This document shows, piece after piece, positions 50,101 to 61,361 of a DNA stretch of 64,000 bases (position 1 is its first letter; each line of letters opens with the position of its first letter). Origin of the DNA: Piscicola geometra (Eukaryota > Annelida > Clitellata > Hirudinida > Piscicolidae); contig CALSEQ010000021.1 in assembly GCA_943735955.1 (NCBI GenBank), positions 61,001-125,000 of the forward strand, in the 5' to 3' direction. The notes under the pieces were generated by a model, which worked only from the letters and a program-made list of their open reading frames with translations, did not search any database and had not been told where the DNA came from. A program made the translations under genes and the position numbers.

Positions 50101-51162
50101 CTCGTGTTCATCTCGTGTTCATCTCGTGTTCATCTCGTGTTCATCTCGTGTTCATCTCGTGTTCATCTCGTGTTCATCTCGTGTTCATCTCGTGTTCATC
50201 TCGTGTTCATCTCGTGTTCATCTCGTGTTCATCTCGTGTTCATCTCGTGTTCATCTCGTGTTCATCTCGTGTTCATCTCGTGTTCATCTCGTGTTCATCT
50301 CGTGTTCATCTCGTGTTCATCTCGTGTTCATCTCGTGTTCATCTCGTGTTCATCTCGTGTTCATCTCGTGTTCATCTCGTGTTCATCTCGTGTTCATCTC
50401 GTGTTCATCTCGTGTTCATCTCGTGTTCATCTCGTGTTCATCTCGTGTTCATCTCGTGTTCATCTCGTGTTCATCTCGTGTTCATCTCGTGTTCATCTCG
50501 TGTTCATCTCGTGTTCATCTCGTGTTCATCTCGTGTTCATCTCGTGTTCATCTCGTGTTCATCTCGTGTTCATCTCGTGTTCATCTCGTGTTCATCTCGT
50601 GTTCATCTCGTGTTCATCTCGTGTTCATCTCGTGTTCATCTCGTGTTCATCTCGTGTCATCTCGTGTTCATCTCGTGTTCATCTCGTGTTCATCTCGTGT
50701 TCATCTCGTGTTCATCTCGTGTTCATCTCGTGTTCATCTCGTGTTCATCTCGTGTTCATCTCGTGTTCATCTCGTGTTCATCTCGTGTTCATCTCGTGTT
50801 CATCTCGTGTTCATCTCGTGTTCATCTCGTGTTCATCTCGTGTTCATCTCGTGTTCATCTCGTGTTCATCTCGTGTTCATCTCGTGTTCATCTCGTGTTC
50901 ATCTCGTGTTCATCTCGTGTTCATCTCGTGTTCATCTCGTGTTCATCTCGTGTTCATCTCGTGTTCATCTCGTGTTCATCTCGTGTTCATCTCGTGTTCA
51001 TCTCGTGTTCATCTCGTGTTCATCTCGTGTTCATCTCGTGTTCATCTCGTGTTCATCTCGTGTCATCTCGTGTTCATCTCGTGTTCATCTCGTGTTCATC
51101 TCGTGTCATCTCGTGTTCATCTCGTGTTCATCTCGTGTTCATCTCGTGTCATCTCGTGTTCC
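47191..51162 (+). repeat. 11-bp satellite block 10
   Basis: About 361 units, perfect for the first 3.4 kb. 10-bp units near 50656, 51062, 51106 and 51149. The end into CTTTCTTTATCAACACC is identical to blocks 3 and 4. Confidence 0.99.
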
Positions 51163-53057
51163 TTTCTTTATCAACACCTTGGAACTGGTGATGAGGCTCA
51201 GACCGGAGGTGCAGAAAGGGTCACTGGTGTTGATAATAAGCTACAACCCTTGAACACCAACACGAAATGATTTGATCCATACCATTATTCAACCACTCAC
51301 TGTGTTTTTTCGTTGTAATTTCATGACTTTGTCTAATTTGTATCGACAATTTAACAATCTTATCAGATGTGAAATATCATTTATAGTTTCGGTTTTACAG
51401 CATTATAAAATTTTTAGTAAAGTTCGCGAGCGTATGGATCGAAATGATCCATGAAATTGATAACACGAATTGAATAGCTGAATTTAAATTTTTTTTAAAA
51501 TTTTTATAACAAAATTAGGAGTTTGTTCATTCATAGTTAGCAAAATTAATACTTAATGTACATTTTCGACAACGTTAGACAGTTTTGTTTTGAATGCATT
51601 TTCTGCAGCACAAACGACTACCTGTCACGGCTGATGAGTTAGAAAGTACTGGGTGATTAAGAATAATTTTATATTGCTTTTATCATCATATTATGAAAAG
51701 CTGCTTTTTCTTCACAATTTTCACACTTAAATAAAAGATAAAAATATTGATTGTTCAAACGTCTATCACATGTTTAAAAAACATTTTGGCTAACGATATG
51801 TTTCTTTCCTACTAATATATGCCATACACATGATAGTAACACTAACTAGTTTTTCTTTTTTCTCTGTAACTTCTTTGGTTAATACTCGAAGATTTATGCA
51901 TACAGTCCTCACTAATCCAATACAGCGATTATGCCTTTCACGGAGAAATTCTAGTGAATAAAAATTATTCGTAAAAACTGTTAGTCAAGCATCCAGATGT
52001 TCTATCAGGTTGATCACAACAGCCATTCCCAAATTTTTGAATTGGCTCACCTCCGTGATCATTACAAAAATGACTTCATTTTCAAACAGTAACCTGTTTA
52101 GGCATCACAAAGGCACCAAATTTCAAGTCATATTTTCCCGATTCAGATGGCATGTGCTGTTCTAAACTAAAACGACTCCAAAAGGGTAAAAACTTTTCAT
52201 CCACCCTTACATACTTTGTGAAATTTGATAGTTTTTATTGCCACATGTCATGATCAGCGCCCATTGGAGCAAACTTTGTTTTTTGGCTTCAAAAACTTCT
52301 GATATTAATTTAATCAAATCTTAGACATTAAGATCTTAATTCACATACATTTCGTGATATAAATTGGCTAATACACAGACTTTGACCACAATGCCTGTAA
52401 TGATTCACCTCTAACATTATAAACCTCTATTAGGATAATGACATCCTTTTAAAAGAGAAGTAAATTCTGATAATTATTTATACAAATATATGAAAATGTT
52501 ATTAAAAATCACTATAACTCAAAAAAATAACTTGTTAATGAAAACATCATTGGCGTCTGCATGGGTCAATTCGACGTTATTTTTTTGATTGGTGTTTAAG
52601 GGTTTGAGTCCATGCCAAGACTGAAACTGTTGTTGCTGTGGCTGGTTCTTCTGTGGTCTTACAGCTTCAACTGACTGGAAACGACCAACATTCAAAAAAC
52701 CCTTAAATGAAGACTATTTTATTATTATTCAAAGTTATCATTTAAAAATAGTATACCCAAAACCATTTGGCATTGCTTCTTCTAGCAGAGATTTGCAGAT
52801 TCATCTTTCACAGATGGGCTGACCATTGGTTTAATGGCCAAATCTACAATGCAGATGATTATCAGAAGTTTCTGCGGCCTCATAACAGATCGCAGAAGTA
52901 AAATATTCGAAAACAAGCTTCGCCCAACTGTTGGTGGTGCCAAGCTTCTTGAATTAACCCAAACATTGAATACATTTTTAGATGTTTTGTAAAAATCAAT
53001 ATTCATCGATTTATGACCAAAAAATGAAGTTACAAAAACTAATAACTTATGAATTCA
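51163..53057 (-). pseudogene. piggyBac transposase remnant in duplicated spacer, copy 3
   Basis: Core motif on minus around 52228-52082 and Cys-rich end around 51625-51542. It has the AATCACTATAA feature of copy 2, plus private changes (TTTTTTTTAAAATT near 51490, AAGATCTTAATTC near 52331). Confidence 0.72.
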
Positions 53058-53258
53058 ATAAAATATATAATAAACAATGCGTATTCATAATGCGCCAAGG
53101 CACGCAACTAGGCACCACTCACACAACATAAGTCGTGAAACACCGCATCATATACACTAGGTATATGATAGCTCACGGTTGGCTGAAAAGGAATTCGAAC
53201 TGGCGACCTTTAAGTTGCAGGTCCAACGACTTACCATCTAAGCCAACCCGCTCGCCAA
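53058..53258 (-). mobile_element. tRNA-derived SINE, second family, copy 3
   Basis: Same insertion as at 22400 and 29306 within the third copy of the duplicated segment. Confidence 0.8.
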
Positions 53259-53352
53259 GAAACAAACAGACACATAGAATTACACACATACACAGAGACA
53301 TCAAAATGTATGAAATAGATGTTTAAATAAATAACATCGCTCACATAATGAA

Positions 53353-53583
<231 letters not shown>

Positions 53584-53726
53584 TACATACAGACGCACAC
53601 GGATATATAAATACACGCATGGAGGAATGTTTTCTGCTCGGTGTAGCTGGTTACAAGGTTGCACAGCCTGCTTGCTTTTCGCCTGGCAAACTTGTGAGAG
53701 TAGTTTAAAGGAAAACAAATAACATA

Positions 53727-53757
<31 letters not shown>

Positions 53758-53826
53758 GAAATAATAACATGAATTTATCTGATAAATTAATTCAAGCATG
53801 TGCCAATGGAAAATTGTAAATTGTGA

Positions 53827-53973
53827 ATGAATGCAAGAAAAGACCTACAACCAGGCAACTACCAGCAGAACGTTCCACTATCCCTTGACTGCTCCTACAA
53901 GTTGCCTTTCACTGCGCAGGACTACACTGAGTACTTGCACCTCTTCCAAGTATTCCTTTGTACTGTGAAATAA
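53827..53973 (+). other. Exon-like 48-codon frame in duplicated spacer, copy 3
   Basis: Same sequence as 23211-23357. Confidence 0.3.
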
Positions 53974-54113
53974 TGTTTATAACCTTGTGCTAAAAGCTCA
54001 CGATCGTTTCAGTGTTACATTGGCATGAGTTCTCGAGGGCAACAGCTTGTGTCTTTCATGTCTCTCATTTGCTTGTGATAAGACCCTTTAGTTAACACGT
54101 CTTTACTGCCTTC

Positions 54114-54716
54114 AGAAGTAGTTAGGGCTATTCACGGGCTTCCAAATAAGCAGTGCTCGAATGACCCGGTACCCACATGGCTGTTGAAGGAGATATCTGG
54201 AATAATTGCTCTTTTTTTAGTGAGCTTATTCAACAGGTCTTTTTCGGCAGGCAGGGTTCTGAAGTCTTTCAAGTCGGCTTACATCACGCCACTGCTCAAG
54301 AAGCCGAGTCTTAAACTCACTGAAACTTCGTCCTACAGGCCTATTTCAAACTTGAGGGTGTTGTCCAAACTCATGGAAAGATTAGTTCTACACAGAGTAG
54401 TCAATTACTTCACAGAATCTCATCTTTTTCCTCCCTTGCAGTCAGCTTACCGTCGTCATCATTCGACAGAAACTGCTATTTGACAGATCACAACAACCCA
54501 AAAATTCACTGCTCATTTCTTCCATTCAACAACTTCTTGTTTTCTAAATTTATCTTTATTTTAATGATTTATTTATTATTTATTAATGGTTAATAATAAT
54601 TTTAAAATAATATTAATTATTAATATCATTATTTACTTTTCCATAACTAAGTGGTCTTGAAGCCCTTGCGGATTTACGCCACTATAATCTTACTCGCTTT
54701 GTAGTGTATTGTATTT
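54114..54716 (+). mobile_element. Internally deleted CR1-like LINE derivative with intact 3' tail
   Basis: The RT part runs from GAAGTAGT to QSAYRRHHSTETAI (54114-54480), then joins directly to the LINE 3' UTR (GACAGATCACAACAACCC, equivalent to 4575 onward). It ends in the conserved tail CTAAGTGGTCTTGAAGCCC...TTTACGCCACTATAAT and TGTATTGTATT. RT fingers start, catalytic Asp motifs and thumb are all gone. It has the full GGAATAATTGCTC region missing in copies C and D and has no hAT insertion, so it represents the pre-insertion state. Confidence 0.9.
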
Positions 54717-54889
54717 AAAATTCTCATTAGAAAGTAGCGGTTGATGCCGTCAGGCTTGATGAAAATCAAAATAAAGAGATAAATGAAATCATGACTTTAA
54801 ATGTTAGCAAAATTTACCTGAACACAGTGCTATTACTTCCATTGCAAGCGATAAGCTTCTGCGTATGACACTCGCATCACCAAAGTGCC
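54717..54889. other. Short non-repetitive segment between LINE and 19-bp array
   Basis: No gene recognised. Read on minus, a short frame (VMRVSYAEAYRLQWK) runs from the first array unit and ends at a stop. A CAG|GTAAAT donor-like site is nearby; too weak to call an exon. Confidence 0.4.
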
Positions 54890-56640
54890 TCCTTGACGCC
54901 CAGAGAGGCCCATTGACGTCAGAGAGGCTCATTGACGTCAGAGAGACCCATTGACGTCAGAGAGGCCCATTGACGTCAGAGAGGCCCATTGACGTCAGAG
55001 AGACCCATTGACGCCAGAGAGGCCCATTGACGTCAGAGAGACCCATTGACGCCAGAGAGGCCCATTGACGTCAGAGAGACCCATTGACGTCAGAGAGGCC
55101 CATTGACGTCAGAGAGGCCCATTGACGTCAGAGAGGCCCATTGACGTAAGAGAGGCCCATTGACGTCAGAGAGGCCCATTGACGTCAGAGAGACCCATTG
55201 ACGTCAGAGAGGCCCATTGACGTAAGAGAGACCCATTGACGCCAGAGAGGCCCATTGACGTAAAAGAGACCCATTGACGTCAGAGAGGCCCATTGACGTC
55301 AGAGAGACCCATTGACGTCAGAGAGACCCATTGACGTCAGAGAGACCCATTGACGCCAGAGAGGCCCATTGACGTCAGAGAGACCCATTGACGCCAGAGA
55401 GGCCCATTGACGCCAGAGAGGCCCATTGACGTCAGAGAGATCCATTGACGTCAGAGAGACCCATTGTCGCCAGAGAGGCCCATTGACGTCAGAGAGACCC
55501 ATTGACGCCAGAGAGGCCCATTGACGTAAGAGAGACCCATTGACGCCAGAGAGGCCCATTGACGTAAGAGAGACCCATTGACGTCAGAGAGACCCATTGA
55601 CGTCAGAGAGACCCATTGACGCCAGAGAGGCCCATTGACGTCAGAGAGACCCATTGACGTCAGAGAGACCCATTGACGTCAGAGAGACCCATTGACGTCA
55701 GAGAGACCCATTGACGCCAGAGAGGCCCATTGACGTCAGAGAGACCCATTGACGCCAGAGAGGCCCATTGACGTCAGAGAGACCCATTGACGTCAGAGAG
55801 ACCCATTGACGTCAGAGAGGCCCATTGACGTCAGAGAGGCCCATTGACGTCAGAGAGACCCATTGACGCCAGAGAGGCCCATTGACGTAAGAGAGACCCA
55901 TTGACGCCAGAGAGGCCCATTGACGTAAGAGAGACCCATTGACGTCAGAGAGACCCATTGACGTCAGAGAGACCCATTGACGCCAGAGAGGCCCATTGAC
56001 GTCAGAGAGACCCATTGACGCCAGAGAGGCCCATTGACGCCAGAGAGGCCCATTGACGTCAGAGAGACCCATTGACGTCAGAGAGACCCATTGACGCCAG
56101 AAAGGCCCATTGACGCCAGAGAGGCCCATTGACGTCAGAGAGACCCATTGACGTCAGAGAGACCCATTGACGTCAGAGAGGCCCATTGACGTCAGAGAGG
56201 CCCATTGACGTCAGAGAGACCCATTGACGCCAGAGAGACCCATTGACGTCAGAGAGGCCCATTGACGTCAGAGAGGCCCATTGACGTCAGAGAGGCCCAT
56301 TGACGTAAGAGAGGCCCATTGACGTCAGAGAGGCCCATTGACGTCAGAGAGACCCATTGACGTCAGAGAGGCCCGTTGACGTCAGAGAGACCCATTGACG
56401 TCAGAGAGACCCATTGACGCCAGAGAGGCCCATTGACGTAAAAGAGACCCATTCACGTCAGAGAGGCCTATTGACGTCAGAGAGACCCATTGACGTCAGA
56501 GAGACCCATTGAGGTCAGAGAGACCCATTGACGCCAGAGAGGCCCATTGACGTCAGAGAGACCCATTGACGCCAGAGAGGCCCATTGACGCCAGAGAGGC
56601 CCATTGACGTCAGAGAGATCCATTGACGTCAGAGAGACCC
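54890..56640 (+). repeat. 19-bp minisatellite carrying TGACGTCA palindromes, part 1
   Basis: About 92 units of CCCATTGACGTCAGAGAGR. Many units hold the perfect CRE octamer TGACGTCA (consensus ATF/CREB site); others have TGACGCCA or TGACGTAA. The G/A difference in GAGAGG versus GAGAGA and the CRE variants form repeating patterns. The minus-strand frames rich in MGLSDVNG and PLWRQW are by-products. Confidence 0.97.
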
Positions 56641-58338
56641 AGCAGCAAAATTGAAAATATTCATAAGAATATTGATAATCTCCTATCACAACCTCAAAAC
56701 GAACAGTTCACACACACTCATAGAAAAAACATCATTGACCCCATATCTAACTTTAAACCAACAACATCTGAAGATATATTACAAATCATTCATGCTACAT
56801 GCACGAAGACATCGCCCATAGATCCTTTTCCTCACCAAGTTATAAGACAATGTAGCTCAATATTGTCAAAAGCCATCTCACAGCTCGTCAACTTATCTTT
56901 CCAAGAAGGATGTTTTCCCTCTACTTTCAAAGCAGCCCAAATTACACCAATATTAAAGAAAGCCAACCTCGACACAACCAATCCAGCAAATTATCGACCT
57001 ATTTCCAACCTGTCCACCATATCAAAAATTATGGAAAGGGCCGTATTAAAACAACTACAACCTCACATCACCTCCAATCCAAACTATCCCAGTCACCAAT
57101 CAGCCTATAGACCTTACCACTCTACAGAAACAGCCCTACTCCATCTAACTGACCACATTTTCAACGGATGCGACTCAAAAAATACCACCCTCCTCGCATC
57201 ACTCGACCTATCAGCAGCCTTCGACACCATCAGCCATTCCATCCTCATAAACAGACTTCATAAAGAATTTGGAGTTGATGGAACAGCTTTAAACTGGCTG
57301 TCATCTTATTTAGAAAATAGACATTATCAAGTTAAATTAGGTACACACATCTCATCACCAACCAATATACAACACGGCGTTCCTCAAGGCTCTGTTCTTG
57401 GACCGCTTCTTTTCACCACATACATCTCACCTATCTCAAATATAGTCAACCAATTCAATATAACCTACCATAAATATGCTGATGATATACAACTTCTTCA
57501 ATTCATCACACCTAATACATCCAACCAAGCTACTAGTAACCTCACATCTTGCATACAAACCATGGAAACTTGGTTTCTCAATAACTATCTCCAGTTTAAC
57601 ACCACTAAATCAGAAATAATAAAACTAGGCACCCCTTATCAATTAAATAGTTTAAACACAATATCATCTGTCAACATCAACTCAGATAAAATCCCCATCA
57701 ATAACACTCTCAAAATACTCGGAGTCACCCTAGACAGCAAACTCACTTTCAAAAACCACATCACATCTATCATCCAATCATCACACTATCATCTCAAAGC
57801 AATCAAACACATACGCCCATTCATTACTACTGATCTCTCCGCCTCACTTTCCCGATGTCTAATACTAAGTAGACTTGACTACTGTAACTCGCTATTATAT
57901 AATATCACCAATCAAGAAAGAAATCGTCTACAATCAGTTTTAAACAAGGCGGCTAGAATCACACTCAACTGTGATTACCCAGGCCATCACCTTGTTCAAT
58001 CATCAAAGGAAAATCTTATAAAACTCCACTGGCTTCCTATAGACTTTCGAATATCTTTTAAAATAGCCATCACCACATTCAAAATTCTTCAAACCTCAAT
58101 ACCGTCATATCTTAGCAAACTCATAACTAAAAAAACATCAAACAAACAACTGCGTTCATCTTCATCTCTTCTCCTCAACCAAGAATCCACTACAAACAAC
58201 ATCTCAAAAAGAGCATTCCGTCATGCAGCTCCAACAACTTGGAATGCCCTTCCACCTGCACTTTGAAGCATCAACCAATTTTCGACTTTCAAAGCCAAAC
58301 TGAAAACTCATTACTTTAACTTAGCCTATCATTCTTAA
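56641..58338 (+). CDS. LINE ORF2 reverse transcriptase (5'-truncated, one in-frame stop)
   Basis: Open from the insertion point to TGA at 58264-58266, then in the same frame to TAA at 58336-58338. It lacks the endonuclease domain. Visible RT motifs in order: KAAQITPILKKANLD, NYRPISNLSTISKIMERAVL, HQSAYRPYHSTETALL, SLDLSAAFDTISH (catalytic Asp, about 57205-57225), GVPQGSVLGPLLF (57376 on), YHKYADDIQLL (YADD at 57474-57485), LKILGVTLDSKLTF, SRLDYCNSLLY and LQSVLNKAAR, then HWLPIDFRISFKI. The C-terminus WNALPPAL-stop-SINQFSTFKAKLKTHYF shows the TGA replaces what is normally an Arg position, consistent with CGA to TGA decay. All three catalytic aspartates are present, so the copy is young. Not functional as a full element because of the 5' truncation. 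Confidence 0.92.
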
Positions 58339-58485
58339 TAATTACTCCATGCTACTCTTTGCTCTCCTTTTCATAACATTACTATTATAATTATTTTTAT
58401 TTCTTTATTGCATTACGACGCAGTGAAAGCGCTTCAGTTGCGTGCCCGGGCGCTATACAAAAATGACAATTATTAATTATTATTA
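56641..58485 (+). mobile_element. 5'-truncated CR1/L2-like LINE inserted in the 19-bp minisatellite
   Basis: The insertion interrupts the array at GAGAGACCC|AGCAGC. It has an ORF2 part, a short 3' UTR with GCGCTTCAGTTGCGTGCCC and GGCGCTATACAAAAATG, and an ATT-repeat tail (58465-58485). It is unlike the intronic LINE in sequence and tail, so it is a second family. No clear target-site duplication can be recognised because the target is itself repetitive. Confidence 0.9.
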
Positions 58486-60490
58486 TTATTGTCGCCAGAG
58501 AGGCCCATTAACGTCAGAGAGACCCATTGACGCCAGAGAGGCCCATTGACGTAAGAGAGACCCATTGACGCCAGAGAGGCCCATTGACGTAAGAGAGACC
58601 CATTGACGTCAGAGAGACCCATTGACGTCAGAGAGACCCATTGACGCCAGAGAGGCCCATTGACGTCAGAGAGACCCATTGACGCCAGAGAGGCCCATTG
58701 ACGCCAGAGAGGCCCATTGACGTCAGAGAGACCCATTGACGTCAGAGAGACCCATTGACGCCAGAGAGGCCCATTGACGCCAGAGAGGCCCATTGACGTC
58801 AGAGAGACCCATTGACGTCAGAGAGACCCATTGACGTCAGAAGGGCCCATTGACGTCAGAGAGGCCCATTGACGTCAGAGAGGCCCATTGACGCCAGAGA
58901 GGCCCATTGACGTCAGAGAGACCCATTGACGTCAGAGAGGCCCGTTGACGTCAGAGAGACCCATTGACGTCAGAGAGACCCATTGACGTCAGAGAGGCCC
59001 ATTGACGTCAGAGAGGCCCATTGACGTCAGAGAGGCCCATTGACGTAAGAGAGGCCCATTGACGTCAGAGAGGCCCATTGACGTCAGAGAGACCCATTGA
59101 CGTCAGAGAGGCCCATTGACGTAAGAGAGACCCATTGACGCCAGAGAGGCCCATTGACGTAAGAGAGACCCATTGACGTCAGAGAGACCCATTGACGTCA
59201 GAGAGACCCATTGACGCCAGAGAGGCCCATTGACGTCAGAGAGACCCATTGACGTCAGAGAGACCCATTGACGTCAGAGAGGCCCGTTGACGTCAGAGAG
59301 ACCCATTGACGCCAGAGAGGCCCATTGACGTAAGAGAGACCCATTGACGTCAGAGAGACCCATTGACGTCAGAGAGACCCATTGACGCCAGAGAGGCCCA
59401 TTGACGTCAGAGAGACCCATTGACGCCAGAGAGGCCCATTGACGCCAGAGAGGCCCATTGACGTCAGAGAGACCCATTGACGTCAGAGAGACCCATTGAC
59501 GTCAGAGAGGCCAATTGACGTCAGAGAGACCCATTGACGTCAGAGAGACCCATTGACGTCAGAAAGACCCATTGACGTCAGAGAGACCCATTGACGTCAG
59601 AGAGGCCCATTGACGTCAGAGAGACCCATTGACGTCAGAGAGACCCATTGACGTCAGAGAGGCCCATTGACGCCAGAGAGGCCCATTGACGTCAGAGAGA
59701 CCCATTGACGTCAGAGAGGCCCATTGACGTCAGAGAGACCCATTGACGTCAGAGAGGCCCATTGACGTCAGAGAGGCCCATTGACGTCAGAGAGGCCCAT
59801 TGACGTCAGAGAGGCCCATTGACGTCAGAGAGGCCCATTGACGTCAGAGAGACCCATTGACGTCAGAGAGGCCCATTGACGTCAGAGAGGCCCATTGACG
59901 TCAGAGAGACCCATTGACGTAAGAGAGACCCATTGACGTCAGAGAGGCCCATTGACGTAAGAGAGACCCATTGACGTAAGAGAGACCCATTGACGTCAGA
60001 GAGGCCCATTGACGTAAGAGAGACCCATTGACGTCAGAGAGGCCAATTGACGTCAGAGAGACCCATTGACGTCAGAGAGACCCATTGACGTCAGAAAGAC
60101 CCATTGACGTCAGAGAGACCCATTGACGTCAGAGAGGCCCATTGACGTCAGAGAGACCCATTGACGTCAGAGAGACCCATTGACGTCAGAGAGGCCCATT
60201 GACGCCAGAGAGGCCCATTGACGTCAGAGAGACCCATTGACGTCAGAGAGGCCCATTGACGTCAGAGAGGCCCATTGACGTCAGAGAGACCCATTGACGT
60301 CAGAGAGACCCATTGACGTCAGAGAGGCCCATTGACGCCAGAGAGGCCCATTGACGTCAGAGAGACCCATTGACGTCTGAGAGGCCCATTGACGTCAGAG
60401 AGGCCCATTGACGTCAGAGAGACCCATTGACGTCAGAGAGACCCATTGACGTCAGAGAGACCCATTGACGCCAGAGAGACCCATTGACGT
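58486..60490 (+). repeat. 19-bp minisatellite carrying TGACGTCA palindromes, part 2
   Basis: About 105 units, continuing the array after the LINE. The second half (from about 59500) is richer in the TGACGTCA form than part 1. A run with AGAAAGACCC occurs at 59562 and again at 60093 with similar neighbours (GGCCAATTGACG before each), about 531 bp or 28 units apart, showing block duplication. Confidence 0.97.
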
Positions 60491-61067
60491 TCAGATAAGC
60501 AAAATTGATAGCTGAGTGGCCATTCATAACTCATTGTGGCTGAAAGAAATTAAATAAAAGATTTTTCTAAATCATTAATTTTATCTTGTTTTTTTTACCA
60601 AACGGCTTTTTACTTTGATCGTTATCATCCCTCATGACAACCGAAGTGACGGCAATTATTATACCTATATGACACATGTCCTATTTTTTCATTTCTTCTC
60701 GCCAAATGTTTTGTAATTTTCATTCAGCTGCATTTTTTTTGCATGATATTTGAAATAAACTTATTAAATAGATTAAATTCTTAATTGAAAATAATGAAAT
60801 AAACATTCTCACATTTCACATATACGATATACACCACTAAGTACTTTTACTTTCTTACTCAAATACACAGAGCCAGTTGACAAACAAGAACACCAATCCT
60901 TCTTCGCACTCAAGCGCATAACGTGTTGGAAACTTTCGAACAAATCCTTAGTGGACACAGGCTTTGGTGCGTTGAAGCTATTTGACACTTCTATTGCACT
61001 TGTCTGCTTCATGAACTGAGGCTTGCTTCTTGAAAACTTTATGAAGGCTCAGTTGAGTCAAGTTGGG
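60491..61067. other. Non-repetitive segment with an unassigned minus-strand frame
   Basis: AT-rich, no recognised gene. The minus-strand frame at 61012-60809 (67 codons; SNSFNAPKPVSTKDLF, then MRLSAKKDWCSCLSTG) is compositionally protein-like but matches nothing I know. Confidence 0.35.
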
Positions 61068-61318
61068 TGTAGATGAAAGGGATGGCTTAGGTGGTAGACG
61101 TCGGACTTGTGACTCAAAGGTTGCCTGTTCGAATCCTCGACAAGCAACCGTGAACTACCATATTCCTAGTGTATATGATGCAGTGTTTGCGACGTATGCA
61201 TTGAGAGATGTGTACGTCGTGTGGAGTGGCGTCTCTGACGCATAAGAACCATGGTTCTCAGAACCATTGCAACATGGCCTGCGTCTGTCAGGCTGTAAGT
61301 AATAAACCCAAAAAAAAA
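61068..61318 (+). mobile_element. tRNA-derived SINE with poly(A) tail
   Basis: Box A TGGCTTAGGTGG (61083-61094) and box B TGTTCGAATCC (61126-61136), spaced as in tRNA promoters. Then the family body CAACCGTGAACTACCATA, CCTAGTGTATATGATGC, a 3' unrelated part with GAACCATGGTTCTCAGAACC and an A-rich tail (AATAAACCC plus 13 or so A). The same head and body occur at 22400-22600 in inverted orientation, but the 3' ends differ. Confidence 0.85.
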
Positions 61319-61361
61319 AAAAAGTTGTAGATTAAGAAAAAGCTGACTCAACTTATCTGAG

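Noticed and set aside
39639..51191. 3850-codon open frame (and similar frames at 32459-39241, 42413-46620, 47189-51270)
   Set aside because: Produced by stop-free 11-bp and 21-bp satellites; the same peptide appears in all three frames and no start, splice or domain evidence supports a gene.
55299..56129. Minus-strand frames of MGLSDVNGPLWRQW repeats
   Set aside because: Frames arise because 57 bp (three 19-bp units) is divisible by three; they run exactly with the minisatellite.
61075..61145. tRNA gene
   Set aside because: Box A and box B are present, but a cloverleaf with paired acceptor stem is not formed, and the sequence continues into a SINE body shared with other copies.
61050..61355. 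10-bp inverted repeat AGTTGAGTCA / TGACTCAACT around the SINE
   Set aside because: Real but short and outside the element ends; likely chance, since this SINE class moves by retrotransposition and needs no inverted repeats.
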